A stretch of DNA of 64,000 nt from Nonlabens sp. MB-3u-79 (GCF_002831625.1 NZ_CP025116.1:2409501-2473500); one strand, 5' to 3'; positions 9,520 through 18,598 are shown, counted from the first letter of the stretch. Notes: generated by a model not told the origin, from the letters alone. Made by a program: numbers and translations.

Positions 9520-9655
9520 TTTTAGTGATTACTATTCCGTTTTTGCAGCTCTAGACTTCGAGAAGCTGAGAATAGCGATGCCGGTATTGATGTCTTATTT
9601 AGATGAGGCTTTTGCGAAAGGACTTTTGACAGGTCATAAAGTGCCAGCATTATAA
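9494..9655 (+). pseudogene. Possible gene remnant after murA
   Basis: A 53-codon open frame without a good start follows murA in another phase. Its end reads MPVLMSYLDEAFAKGLLTGHKVPAL before a TAA. It looks protein-like but matches nothing I recognise. The AFAK part contains a broken palindrome copy (GCTTTTGCGAAAG near 9608-9620). It could be a decayed gene or a chance frame; an ATG at 9578 would give only 25 residues. Confidence 0.25.
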
Positions 9656-9699
9656 AAAGACAGCTATCAATGAACAATTTGCTTTTGTAACATCATTTT

Positions 9700-9735
9700 A
9701 AAACCTGCCTTTACTCCTATATAAAGGCAGGTTTT
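9700..9735 (+). terminator. Intrinsic terminator downstream of murA
   Basis: A 14-bp perfect stem (9700-9713 with 9722-9735) around an 8-nt loop, ending in TTTTATT. It is likely the end of the murA transcript. The rest of 9520-9900 holds the remnant above and leader sequence for the next gene. Confidence 0.8.
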
Positions 9736-9900
9736 ATTATTAGAGCTGTTTTTAATGAACTGCAGCTGACACGGAAATCATTCTATATCAATGTCTTTGA
9801 AAGTTAAAATTGATTCTCGAGATTTATTTATTATGATTCCTTTAACCTAAAATAACTCCTTAGAATTTATATTAGGCAAGGAATTTGATAACTTGCAACT

Positions 9901-10512
9901 ATGAAAAAGATTGTCGCATTCATTTTTATTTTTTCGTTAGGTATTTCTGTTGCTCAGGAAATCCCTAAAACCACACCACGTACTATCGATCCTGTACCTC
10001 AAACTACAACAGGTGGTTCAATGTTATTTCCAGAAAAGAAGGAAACAAAAACCTATACCAGACCTAAAGACAACAACGAAATCAAAATGCGTATTGAAAC
10101 GGATTTGGTAGATCCAGGAATTAAATACGAAAAACAAAAATTTAAAAGAGATGCTCCTGTTGGGGCGGGTTTTAAAAGTGATACTTTCTTAGGTGAGATC
10201 AGAACTGGTGAAAAACTGCTTCGTTTAGTATGCAGAGATCACCAATTTGAAGATGGTGATATGGTTCGCATCTGGCAAGATGATAAAATACTGGTGGATA
10301 AAATTTATCTAAGAAATGTATATCAAGGCGTAAGTATACCTCTTAAAGACGGTTTTAATAAATTAGAAATCGAAGCGCTAAATCAAGGAACTTCAGGTCC
10401 TAATACAGCCGAATTCAAAGTAATGGATTCCAAAGGAAAAGTTATCCAGCAAAACATATGGAATCTGGCCGCCGGAGTAAAAGCAACCTTGATCATTTTA
10501 AAGAATGAGTAA
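9901..10512 (+). CDS. Secreted protein of unknown function
   Basis: 203 residues with a clear signal peptide (about 1-18, MKKIVAFIFIFSLGISVAQ). A Pro/Thr-rich stretch follows, then a beta-rich C-terminal half (DTFLGEIRTGEKLLRLVCRDHQFEDGD) that may be an Ig-like or C2-like sandwich (about 95-200). I recognise this as a conserved-hypothetical type of flavobacterial periplasmic protein but know no function. It stands alone, after the murA terminator and facing the convergent pseudouridine synthase gene. Confidence 0.75.
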   Translation: MKKIVAFIFIFSLGISVAQEIPKTTPRTIDPVPQTTTGGSMLFPEKKETKTYTRPKDNNEIKMRIETDLVDPGIKYEKQKFKRDAPVGAGFKSDTFLGEIRTGEKLLRLVCRDHQFEDGDMVRIWQDDKILVDKIYLRNVYQGVSIPLKDGFNKLEIEALNQGTSGPNTAEFKVMDSKGKVIQQNIWNLAAGVKATLIILKNE

Positions 10513-10613
10513 TGGTTTCTTTAGTGAAAACGCAAGTGAATAGCTGTGTTAAAGATTTCCGATGACCTAAATCATGCTAACTTCAATAGTAGGAACCTGA
10601 AAAAAGAGAACGT

Positions 10614-11198
10614 TTATGGAGTTGTTATCCGCTCTGTAATTTCTAGAACACTTTCCCCTTTTAAATCTTCTACTGTAAAATCTCCTATTCGCACACGGGC
10701 TAATCGCAATACAGGAAAACCTACTGCCGCACACATTTTACGTACCTGTCTAAATTTACCTTCTTTTAAAGTGACAGACACCCAGCTGGTCGGGCCATGT
10801 CGGTCATCTCTTACTCGTTGAAGTGTTTGCGGTAATACCGGTAGCTGTTCTAGAATACGAGCTTGACACTCTTTAGTTAAATAGTTACTACCGTTGATGC
10901 TGATCTCAATACCCGAAGTCATTTTTTCAGCAGCTTCTGAAGTTATAATGCCATCTACTTGAGCATAATATTCCTTTTCTACCTTTCCCTTTTTATTAAT
11001 AATGTTGCTGAGTTGGCCGTCTGTGGTAATCATTAATAATCCTTCGCTAGTTTCGTCCAATCTCCCTACAGACATGCATTCTGATGGGAAGTCGTAAAGA
11101 TCTCCAAGAAAGTTTTTGTTTTTTTGATGCCGGTCGTTCGTCATAAACTGACTTAGCATCTTATAAGGTTTATAGATTAAGAAGTGGCGGTGATCCAT
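10614..11198 (-). CDS. RsuA/RluE-family rRNA pseudouridine synthase
   Basis: 194 residues. The motif VGRLDETSEGLLMITTDG holds the catalytic Asp48, which attacks uridine in RNA. KEGKFRQVRKMCAAVGFPVLRLARVRIGDF is the second conserved RsuA-family block. No N-terminal S4 domain is present, as in RluE, which modifies U2457 of E. coli 23S rRNA, so an RluE-like role is likely. The exact target base is inferred, not shown. It converges with the secreted-protein gene ending at 10512. Confidence 0.88.
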   Translation of the reverse strand: MDHRHFLIYKPYKMLSQFMTNDRHQKNKNFLGDLYDFPSECMSVGRLDETSEGLLMITTDGQLSNIINKKGKVEKEYYAQVDGIITSEAAEKMTSGIEISINGSNYLTKECQARILEQLPVLPQTLQRVRDDRHGPTSWVSVTLKEGKFRQVRKMCAAVGFPVLRLARVRIGDFTVEDLKGESVLEITERITTP

Positions 11199-11241
11199 CC
11201 AGCAAAGTTCATGAAATCAAATAGAAAAGCCGAAGGATTCT

Positions 11242-11595
11242 TTAAAATAAATCTCGCATAATATTTGGCGGAATTGCAAGCTCTTGTTCTCTCATGTTTA
11301 TAGGGATTCGGACTAGCTTTAATAGCTTTAATCCGGATGTGGTGATCACTTCACGCAGTTCTTCTATTTTGGTGTTGGTCAGTTGAATACTTAAAATAGA
11401 GGGCTTCTCTACTGTAATGTAATGCGGAACCAAGGAAAGCAATTGTTTTCTTTTGGTTTTACACAAACGTTCTAACTTTACGTCTAGGTAGCTAGAGCCT
11501 AAGTTTAGCTTTAAAGCCATCCACAATTTTGTAAAAATAGGGGTACTCACCTTTTCTTCCATAATCGCATAATATTGTTGTACTAAGTTTTTCAT
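11242..11595 (-). CDS. Hypothetical protein
   Basis: I chose the start MKNLVQQYYAIMEEK (117 residues) over an upstream ATG at 11625, because AT-rich leader sequence precedes it. The protein is rich in Leu and Lys, has no signal peptide or membrane segment, and appears alpha/beta. I recognise no domain. It lies 43 bp downstream of the start side of the pseudouridine synthase gene on the same strand. Confidence 0.5.
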   Translation of the reverse strand: MKNLVQQYYAIMEEKVSTPIFTKLWMALKLNLGSSYLDVKLERLCKTKRKQLLSLVPHYITVEKPSILSIQLTNTKIEELREVITTSGLKLLKLVRIPINMREQELAIPPNIMRDLF

Positions 11596-11625
11596 AATTA
11601 ATTTTTTAGCTGTTGAGCAAATCAT

Positions 11626-12738
11626 TTATTTTAAAATCCATTACTGTTTTAGTCAAATAAGCATGATAAGCGCTAGGTATGTCATGTGTCCATTTTTGTT
11701 AATTAAGTCTTATCAACATCCGGTCTATTTTGAGAAATTAATTCCACGACTAATATTGTCCCAAAAGCTGCCTCAATAGGATTAAAGCTTATTAAAGAGG
11801 TAAATGCAATTCCTCATCAATTAGGGTGAAAGACCTGTTTAAAAGACTTCTTTTTAAATTTCATCAAAAGGAGGGAACAACAAGCGATTTGTATCGCTAG
11901 AATGATATAAATAAAAACGCTACTATTGTCGTTATGTTGTGGGTGTCATATCCACGCAGCAACCCATAGAGAACTAAAACACCATATTGGTCTGACGGTG
12001 CATTCTTCTTAGTTGAACGCTTGAAAAGCCTTGTTTGCCAGTGACTATCCCATATAGAATATTCGAGACTATTCCCAAATACAGGGGTATTATTACAGTC
12101 GTTTTAGGAGCAACACTTACAAAATAGTAGCGTGTTAAAATAATTGGTATTAAGAGCAGTCTAAATATGATTAATGCTTATGGAATAAGCATAAGTTCCT
12201 TTATTTTGAAAGCTCAAATCTATTGCGTTTTTCCAAGGATCATTTGTGTTGACTCCTAATGTTGTCCTTTTATTTTATGAAAAATACACAATGAATAAAC
12301 AAGAGCTTGTTATTACCCGCTTTAGCGAAAGCTTAACGAGTATCATCATCTTTTATATAACAAGTGGCAGAGGTGCTAGAAATAAGTTACTACGTCGCTT
12401 ATAGGCGCCTTCATGGCATTTTCAAACACCAACTCAAACAATCTACTTTATTGACCAATCCTTCCACTAAAGTAAGAGTTCGATTTTTTAATAAAATGGG
12501 ACAAAAAATAAACGCTCTAAAAGAATCTCTTGAGCGTTATGAACTATTTGATTTTTAAAACAATAGAGACTCAATCAAATAAATCTAAATTATAATAGGT
12601 GTTATGAGAAGTAGTATCCTTGGATGGAACCTGCTATGTGTACTTGTTTTATGTATGTTAAAAATAGACCGACAGACGAATAGCTGTTATTAGTAAACTC
12701 AGATAAAATTAAGTTTTATAAAACCAGGAAAGCACTAT
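11626..12738. other. 1.1-kb gene-poor region with apparent gene remnants
   Basis: No intact gene is seen. On the - strand, 11817-11945 reads as a 42-residue segment with a hydrophobic stretch (VFIYIILAIQIACCSLLLM) but no start, perhaps the tail of a decayed membrane protein. A regulator-like remnant occupies 12291-12558 and is listed separately. A broken copy of the dispersed palindrome lies at about 12319-12332. The region looks like decaying accessory DNA. Confidence 0.45.
12291..12558 (+). pseudogene. Frameshifted helix-turn-helix-like remnant
   Basis: From the ATG at 12291 the frame reads MNKQELVITRFSESLTSIII and runs into a stop. In the next frame, from about 12361, the sequence continues as VAEVLEISYYVAYRRLHGIF and ends at 12558. 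Joined, the two give about 90 residues. The segment LEISYYVAYRRLHG looks like the recognition-helix region of small Bacteroidota HTH regulators, as I remember them. The later part seems shortened, suggesting a shift plus a deletion. It is most simply a dead regulator gene; a short expressed protein from 12364 (GTG) is the alternative. Confidence 0.35.
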
Positions 12739-13356
12739 TTATAATTCTACAGACCCTTTCCCTTCACGTAAAAGAACAGGCTCGTCACCTGTAAGATCTA
12801 TAACTGTAGAGCCTATGTTCCCTCCGTAACCGCCGTCTATGACATAATCCACTAGTTTGTCCCATTTTTCGGCTATAAGACTTGGATCTGTTGTGTATTC
12901 TATAACTTCATCATCATCTTTAATAGAAGTAGAGATGATTGGATTTCCTAATAGTCTTACTAACTCTGTAGCAATTTTATTATCGGGCACACGTATTCCT
13001 ACTGTTTTCTTTTTCTTAAAAACGGCAGGTAAATTATTATTCCCTGGTAAAATAAAGGTATAAGGGCCAGGTAAATTACGCTTGAGAATTTTAAAAGTAT
13101 GGGAATCAATTTGACTGGTGTAATCGCTTAGATTACTCAAGTCTTCACAGATAAAAGAAAAGTTAGCCTTTTCTAGTTTGACTCCTTTGATTCGCGCTAT
13201 TTTTTCTAGTGCCGTTTTATTGGTAATATCACAACCCAAACCATAGACAGTATCAGTAGGATAAATGACTAAAGCACCAGCTCGCATAGCATCTGCGATA
13301 CGCTTTAAGTCCTTTTGATTCGGATTATCGTCGTATATTTTAATCAATTGTGCCAT
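12739..13356 (-). CDS. L-threonylcarbamoyladenylate synthase (TsaC/YrdC/Sua5 family)
   Basis: 205 residues with the YrdC fold. YPTDTVYGLGCD is the nucleotide-binding signature, and GIRVPDN and STVIDLTGDEPVLLREG complete the family pattern. The enzyme makes threonylcarbamoyl-AMP from Thr, bicarbonate and ATP, the first step of the t6A37 modification of tRNAs reading ANN codons. There is no C-terminal Sua5 domain, so it is the short TsaC form. The small membrane-protein gene ends 1 bp upstream on the same strand, so they are likely cotranscribed. Confidence 0.93.
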   Translation of the reverse strand: MAQLIKIYDDNPNQKDLKRIADAMRAGALVIYPTDTVYGLGCDITNKTALEKIARIKGVKLEKANFSFICEDLSNLSDYTSQIDSHTFKILKRNLPGPYTFILPGNNNLPAVFKKKKTVGIRVPDNKIATELVRLLGNPIISTSIKDDDEVIEYTTDPSLIAEKWDKLVDYVIDGGYGGNIGSTVIDLTGDEPVLLREGKGSVEL

Positions 13357-13357
13357 A

Positions 13358-13672
13358 TTAATATTGCGGATTAAAAAATGATTTGATAGGAATCCAGAGA
13401 AAGGCTAAAGCGATAATAGCAATGAGAATGCGCATCCAAAACTTCAAATTGCTATCGCCTGAATTGGGTACTACATCATATTTATATTTACCGTTGTGAT
13501 CTATCTTTATAGAAATAGAATTTTTAGGGGAGTCAGGATTTGTTTTCTGATTTTTTAGAAATATCATCCATCCCAACACAAAAAGCCCGGAAACAATAAC
13601 GATTGTCAAGGTGCTTTGCAGGCTGAATTGCAGTAATTGCTGTGTTGTAATTAAGCTATGATTCAAGTTCAT
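13358..13672 (-). CDS. Small two-helix membrane protein
   Basis: 104 residues with two predicted membrane helices (about 19-39 and 81-97), joined by a polar loop containing KIDHNGKYKYDVVPNSGDSN. No known domain is recognised. It is transcribed just ahead of the tsaC-type gene with a single base between them, which suggests one transcript but not necessarily one function. It is probably an inner-membrane protein. Confidence 0.65.
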   Translation of the reverse strand: MNLNHSLITTQQLLQFSLQSTLTIVIVSGLFVLGWMIFLKNQKTNPDSPKNSISIKIDHNGKYKYDVVPNSGDSNLKFWMRILIAIIALAFLWIPIKSFFNPQY

Positions 13673-13859
13673 ATTTTATATAGGTTAAATTTAATCAATA
13701 AAATTCATTAATAAGCAGGTTCGACTGCGCTTTATGTTTTTAAAAGGCTTGCAGAGCCCTGTTGTTAGATATTCTGTTTCTTCGTTACCCATGTTGTTGC
13801 GCTTAGATTTTTGATACTGCCGTTTCTGTTTCTATTTTTTTAGGGTGTCTTATTTGTTC

Positions 13860-13875
13860 CGCTTTCGCGAAAGCG
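13860..13875. repeat. Dispersed palindrome CGCTTTCGCGAAAGCG, copy 4
   Basis: Perfect 16-bp copy in the intergenic space between the small membrane-protein gene and the aldehyde dehydrogenase gene. No T run flanks it, so it is not a typical terminator. Confidence 0.9.
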
Positions 13876-13930
13876 TGCTAAAAACAACTCTTTATCATTT
13901 AGTGTCAACTGGAGCACACCAATCATGGAA

Positions 13931-15304
13931 TTAAAGCCAGCTCATCAACTTTTTAATCCTACTCAATTTAGCAGTGTAGGGGGCGTATCTAACGGGTAAA
14001 TCGATCCAGGTACCTCTATGTACCACACTTTTGTAATGAGAAAACACTTCAAAAGTTTTCTTCCCATGATAAGAGCCTATACCGCTGCTACCGACGCCAC
14101 CAAAGGGAAGCCTATCATTGATAACCTGAACAATACTATCGTTGATAACACCACCGCCAAAAGCAAATCGCTTGATGAACCACATTTCAAATTTAGAATC
14201 GCCACTAAAGCAATAAGCGCCCAGTGGTTTTTCAAAACTATCGATCCAATGTTCCAGATCTTCTTTTGTAGTATAGGTGATCACGGGTAGCAGAGGTCCA
14301 AATATCTCCTTCTCCATTATTTTAGCATCTTTAGATGGTTCATCAACAAGGGTAGGAGCTATATACAATGCGTCTCTATCGTGGTCGCCACCTTCCAGAA
14401 GTGTTGCTCCCTCCAGCAGGCTCATAAGTGCATCAAAATGATTCTCTCTAATTATTCTAGGAAAATCTGCCGATTCCTTTACGTTCGCACCGAAGAATTC
14501 GTGTATTTGCTTTTTGATTTCAGTAACCAATTGATCTTTAATACTTTTGTGTGCCAACAAGTAATCTGGTGCAATGCAGGTCTGACCTGCATTGAGAAAC
14601 TTAGACCAGACAATACGTTTTGCAGCTACTTTGATATGGGCAGTTTCATGCACCACACATGGGTTTTTACCACCTAATTCCAAGGTTACTGGAGTAAGAT
14701 GTTTTGCTGCTGCTTGATAAATTAGTTGACCTACTGCCGTACTCCCGGTAAAGAAGATATAATTCCAAGGCAAGGCAGTGAGTTCTTGCGCCACTTCTGA
14801 ATCTCCTAAAACGACAGAAACATGTGCCTCATCAAAGGCTTCTTCTATAATTTCTTGCAACAATTTACTCGTGGCTTTGGAGAATTCGCTAGGTTTTAAA
14901 ACCACTGTATTTCCTGCGGCTACGGCACCAATTAATGGAGCCAGCGCAAGCTGAAAAGGATAGTTCCAAGGAGATATAATCAATGTATTTCCATAAGGTT
15001 CTGGGTATCTTCTTGCCTTAGAGGGAAAGTTTAGTATAGACGCCCTAACTATTTTAGGTTGAGACCATTTACTTGTGCTTAAAATGTATTTTTTAAGCTC
15101 CCTAGTGATGGCGTTATACTCCGTAAGAAATGATTCAAACTCGCTCTTACCTAGATCATCTGCGAGTGCTTTGTAAACCTGTTGTTCTCGACTTTCAATC
15201 GCCTTTTTAAGACGTTGAAGACTTTTAACTCTGTATGTTAGCTCTTGTGTCTTACGCGTCTTAAAAAAATCTTGTTGAGTTTTATGGATCTGTTCTACAT
15301 TCAT
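13931..15304 (-). CDS. Aldehyde dehydrogenase family protein
   Basis: 457 residues, the class 3 length without the long C-terminal extension of some relatives. The catalytic pair is visible: Glu209 in VTLELGGKNP and Cys243 in NAGQTCIAPDY. SPWNYPFQLAL and KPSE are cofactor-binding motifs, and EIFGPLLPV is the conserved late motif. The enzyme oxidises an aldehyde to an acid with NAD(P)+, and class 3 members often act on fatty or aromatic aldehydes. Its ATG overlaps the stop of the THI5-like gene by an ATGA, pointing to translational coupling. The substrate is unknown. Confidence 0.93.
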   Translation of the reverse strand: MNVEQIHKTQQDFFKTRKTQELTYRVKSLQRLKKAIESREQQVYKALADDLGKSEFESFLTEYNAITRELKKYILSTSKWSQPKIVRASILNFPSKARRYPEPYGNTLIISPWNYPFQLALAPLIGAVAAGNTVVLKPSEFSKATSKLLQEIIEEAFDEAHVSVVLGDSEVAQELTALPWNYIFFTGSTAVGQLIYQAAAKHLTPVTLELGGKNPCVVHETAHIKVAAKRIVWSKFLNAGQTCIAPDYLLAHKSIKDQLVTEIKKQIHEFFGANVKESADFPRIIRENHFDALMSLLEGATLLEGGDHDRDALYIAPTLVDEPSKDAKIMEKEIFGPLLPVITYTTKEDLEHWIDSFEKPLGAYCFSGDSKFEMWFIKRFAFGGGVINDSIVQVINDRLPFGGVGSSGIGSYHGKKTFEVFSHYKSVVHRGTWIDLPVRYAPYTAKLSRIKKLMSWL

Positions 15305-16212
15305 CGTGATAATAAGGTGTTAGTAAAAAGGGAGGTCGCTTTTAAGTTATGGTTTTCTAACTTTTGGTCTTGAAGCCAGGTCAGGAAATTATGGATACCG
15401 TCAGAGTTCATTTGACCCCAGTGTTGCTTGTCTCCCAAAACAGAACAAGTCAGTATGATAGACTTCTGTAGATCCATATTTTTATCTTTTTCTGGAACCA
15501 GAGCCTTTAAAATTTCAGCAGCCTTCTCTGGATGTTCTTGGGCATAGAAAAAACCTTTTTTAGTAGCATTTAAAAATGATTTTAATGCGACTTCTTTGTT
15601 TGAAACCGTATGTTCAGAGCAACTTATCACAGGAGAATACGAATATGGAATGCCGTAATCCTTCAGTTGGAACAATATCAACTCCGTATTCTGTTGTGCT
15701 GCCTGAACACCTTCCCAATTGGTAAAGATCCAAGTAGCTTGAACTTGATCTTTTTCTATGGTTTCCCAAATACCTAATTTATCAGGGTAGACGCATTCTA
15801 TAATTCCTTTTCCTCCATCATTTTTGATCATTTGCTTCACTATAGCATCTTCATAACGAGCCTTATAAGAAGCATAAGTGGTATGATCTAAATCTTTAGG
15901 GGAGCTAATGCCTATACCAGATTTACAAGCTATCGCACTGAGATCTTCTTGAAACAGAGCTGCAATCGCAACTAAATCAAAAGCTTTTGATTTAGTTTGA
16001 TAACTCATCACGCTCTCCAGCGGACATAAAGCCAGATCTACTTGGCCTAGTTCTACTTTCTTTGCAGGGGTAAGCTGGTAATTATCCTGAGAAGGATCGA
16101 TAATTTCTACAGCTACCTCTTCTTTTGTATAGTAGCCTAATTCTTGAGCTATAAAAAACCCAATGTGATTTGCATTAGGTGTCCAGTCCAGAGCGATTTT
16201 TAACGATGTCAT
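15301..16212 (-). CDS. NMT1/THI5-like protein without signal peptide
   Basis: 303 residues of the periplasmic-binding-protein fold related to NMT1/THI5 and ThiY. The start LKIALDWTPNANHIGFFIAQELGYY is typical of the family. ThiY-type members bind thiamine pyrimidine precursors for an ABC transporter, while THI5 makes the pyrimidine itself. This protein has no signal peptide or lipobox, and no permease or ATPase gene is nearby, so a cytosolic role is likely. The fungal CCCFC cluster is not visible. It overlaps the aldehyde dehydrogenase gene by 4 bp. Function is uncertain between a soluble binding protein and an enzyme. Confidence 0.75.
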   Translation of the reverse strand: MTSLKIALDWTPNANHIGFFIAQELGYYTKEEVAVEIIDPSQDNYQLTPAKKVELGQVDLALCPLESVMSYQTKSKAFDLVAIAALFQEDLSAIACKSGIGISSPKDLDHTTYASYKARYEDAIVKQMIKNDGGKGIIECVYPDKLGIWETIEKDQVQATWIFTNWEGVQAAQQNTELILFQLKDYGIPYSYSPVISCSEHTVSNKEVALKSFLNATKKGFFYAQEHPEKAAEILKALVPEKDKNMDLQKSIILTCSVLGDKQHWGQMNSDGIHNFLTWLQDQKLENHNLKATSLFTNTLLSR

Positions 16213-16296
16213 CGATTGTTTTTAAATTCAAAACAATTTACATCATAGAATAATAAGTTATGTGAAGGAGTTTGTAAAGTTTAGTTTAAAGTGCTA

Positions 16297-16983
16297 TCAA
16301 TCCCCGACAGCGGCCTTCCACAAAGCATCTTTTTCATTTACAGGAGCGACGATTTTCACAGGTTCTTTTTTCACTGGATGTATGAATTCTAAGGTTCTCG
16401 CATGAAGATGAATACTGCCGTCTTTGTTACTGCGTTTGGCGCCGTATTTTAAATCTCCTTTGATCACACAGCCTATTTTACTCAGTTGTGATCTGATCTG
16501 GTGGTGTCTTCCTGTTTCTAATTTAACTTCTAAAAGTGTATAACGATCCAGTTCTTTAATAACCGAGTAGGAGAGTGCTGCTTTTTTAGAGTTAGGCACC
16601 TCATGATCATGTGCGTAGCTTTTATTTTGCTTTGGATTACGGACCAAGTAATGTTCCAAACGGTCTTTTTTCTTAGGTACATTTCCTTCTACAATTGCCC
16701 AATAGGTTTTATCTGTTTCATGAGCAGCAAAAAGGTTGTTCATCCTTGGCAATGCTTTTGAGGTGCGAGCAAAGATCACGACACCACTTGTAGGACGGTC
16801 TAATCTATGTACAACACCTAAAAAGACAGCACCAGGTTTATCGTATTTCTTAGCGATATAATCTTTGATCAAATCAGGAAGAATCTCATCTCCGGTTTTA
16901 TCTCCTTGCACGAGATCTCCAGACTGCTTATTAATAGCAATGAGGTGGTTGTCTTCAAAAAGGATGCGGTGGTTGATGGACAT
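16297..16983 (-). CDS. RluA-family pseudouridine synthase
   Basis: I chose the start MSINHRILFEDNHL, giving 228 residues; an upstream ATG at 17025 would add a Ser/Thr-rich tail unlike the family. VVHRLDRPTSGVVIFA holds the catalytic Asp, and GRHHQIRSQLS is the second conserved block. No S4 domain is seen. RluA-type enzymes convert specific uridines of rRNA or tRNA to pseudouridine, but the target cannot be told from sequence. It lies 84 bp upstream of the THI5-like gene on the same strand. Confidence 0.9.
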   Translation of the reverse strand: MSINHRILFEDNHLIAINKQSGDLVQGDKTGDEILPDLIKDYIAKKYDKPGAVFLGVVHRLDRPTSGVVIFARTSKALPRMNNLFAAHETDKTYWAIVEGNVPKKKDRLEHYLVRNPKQNKSYAHDHEVPNSKKAALSYSVIKELDRYTLLEVKLETGRHHQIRSQLSKIGCVIKGDLKYGAKRSNKDGSIHLHARTLEFIHPVKKEPVKIVAPVNEKDALWKAAVGD

Positions 16984-17388
16984 AGGTGATAAACTTGTGG
17001 TAAAGGTACTACTTGTAGTGCTCAATTCCCTATGTTTTTGGAATGGACAGACCTAATCTTGTTCTGTTTGAAATGCCGACACTTTACCTGTTGGAATTAT
17101 TGTAAAAATCAGATCAAACGTTCTTTAAAAGCCAAAAATTTAGACTGCAAAGGAATATCTTTTTTATGGGAGGTATCTTTGTATTCATGGTTAAAGAATT
17201 CATAGATAGAACCCTTAGAAGCAATAAACGCATGAAAAAGTTAAGCCCCTATTTGCAAAAGCAAATAGGGGCTTAACCAACTCTTCGTCATACTAAAGAC
17301 TATTCAACTACTTCGATAAACTCAGAACGATCTAATAGATCAATACTGATTATAGATGATCAAAGGAGTACATCAATTCTTTTTTAAA
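16984..17388. other. Intergenic region between M42 peptidase and RluA genes
   Basis: No gene is recognised. It holds the likely terminator of the M42 peptidase gene (17240-17277) and upstream sequence of the RluA gene. Confidence 0.5.
17240..17277 (-). terminator. Terminator of the M42 peptidase gene
   Basis: A 17-bp perfect stem (17240-17256 with 17261-17277) and an AAAA loop. On the - strand it is followed by CTTTTTC, while the + strand side lacks a T run, so it should act on the - strand transcript ending 110 bp earlier. Confidence 0.75.
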
Positions 17389-18498
17389 TTAAAACAAACC
17401 TTCATTTTTATTAGAAAAATAATTGAAATCGTGATTGTTTTCAATCTTCAATAAAGTTTCATAAATCATTTTGATGACGTTTTCTACATCGTCCCTGTGT
17501 ACCATTTCCACGGTAGTATGCATATAACGCAAAGGAAGCGATATCAAGGCACTTGGAACGCCGCCATTAGAATAAGCAAATGCATCTGTATCTGTTCCTG
17601 TAGAACGAGACGTAGCTCTTTTTTGATAAGGAATCTTTTTCTCATCTGCAGCATCCATGATCAGGTTGCGCAAGTTGTTTTGAATCGCTGGCGCATAAGC
17701 GAGGACAGGGCCTTTTCCTATGGCTGCATCTCCATTAGATTTCTTTTCGATCATTGGAGTAGTAGTGTCGTGAGTTACATCTGTAACGATCGCCACGTTA
17801 GGTTTTATGGTTTGCGTGATCATTTCTGCTCCTCGCAGGCCTATTTCTTCTTGAACAGAATTAGTTATATAAAGGCCGAAATCCAATTCTTGCTTATTTT
17901 CCTTCAGTAATCGCGCTACTTCAGCAATCATGAAGCCGCCCATGCGGTTGTCTAGTGCACGACATACAAATTTATTTTTGTTCAAAACAAAAAACTCATC
18001 TGGATAAGTAATTACACATCCCACATCAACTCCTAGCGCTAGCACTTCGTCCTTAGTCTCACAGCCACAATCTATAAAAATATTGTCTGGTTTAGGAGCC
18101 TCTTCTTTTGACTTATCTCTTGTGTGAATCGCTGGCCAGCCGAATACTCCTGTCACGACTCCCTTCTTGGTATGAATGTTTACTTTTTTAGAAGGAGCAA
18201 TTTGATGGTCAGAGCCACCGTTGCGCACCACATAAACAAGTCCGTCGTCAGTAATGTAATTCACATACCACGAGATCTCATCTGCATGTCCTTCTATAAC
18301 AACTTTAAATTTGGCATCTGGATTGATAACTCCTACTGCTGTACCGTAATTATCTGTGATAAAGCTGTCTACATAAGGTTTTAGGTAGTCCATCCATACC
18401 TTTTGGCCGTTCCATTCATAACCAGTAGGAGAGGCGGTATTTAGGTATTTTTCCAGAAAGTCGAGTGATTTTTTATTTAAAATGCTTTTGTCAGCCAT
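17389..18498 (-). CDS. M42-family metalloaminopeptidase
   Basis: 369 residues, matching M42/FrvX-type peptidases, which form large tetrahedral shells and trim peptides in the cytoplasm. Metal and catalytic residues are in place: His71 in EGHADE, bridging Asp183 in ALDNRMGG, Glu217-Glu218 in VQEEIG, Asp240 in VTDVTHD, and the late His in RYMHTTVEM. Some members prefer acidic or Leu residues; the preference here is not known. Divergent from the DUF4294 gene. The transcript ends at the hairpin near 17240. Confidence 0.92.
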   Translation of the reverse strand: MADKSILNKKSLDFLEKYLNTASPTGYEWNGQKVWMDYLKPYVDSFITDNYGTAVGVINPDAKFKVVIEGHADEISWYVNYITDDGLVYVVRNGGSDHQIAPSKKVNIHTKKGVVTGVFGWPAIHTRDKSKEEAPKPDNIFIDCGCETKDEVLALGVDVGCVITYPDEFFVLNKNKFVCRALDNRMGGFMIAEVARLLKENKQELDFGLYITNSVQEEIGLRGAEMITQTIKPNVAIVTDVTHDTTTPMIEKKSNGDAAIGKGPVLAYAPAIQNNLRNLIMDAADEKKIPYQKRATSRSTGTDTDAFAYSNGGVPSALISLPLRYMHTTVEMVHRDDVENVIKMIYETLLKIENNHDFNYFSNKNEGLF

Positions 18499-18545
18499 GT
18501 GATAAATTTTAGAGCGTGAAGATAATAATATGGTCGCAAAAACGC

Positions 18546-18573
18546 TTGTATTCTATTGGGTTTCTTATTTTTG
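18546..18573 (+). promoter_or_regulatory. Promoter of the DUF4294 gene
   Basis: TTG at 18546-18548, a 17-bp gap and TATTTTTG at 18566-18573 match the Bacteroidota promoter pattern fully. It lies inside the 5' extension of the longest reading frame (ATG 18530), so the true start must be downstream, at 18599. Confidence 0.65.
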
Positions 18574-18598
18574 GAACACTTTTAGAGCATACTTGTTT

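Noticed and set aside
13700..13730. GGTTCGA near 13708 as a tRNA T-loop
   Set aside because: No acceptor stem, anticodon arm or CCA can be placed around it.
13860..13875. Dispersed palindrome as an intrinsic terminator
   Set aside because: Most copies lie inside genes and none has a loop plus T run in the right place.
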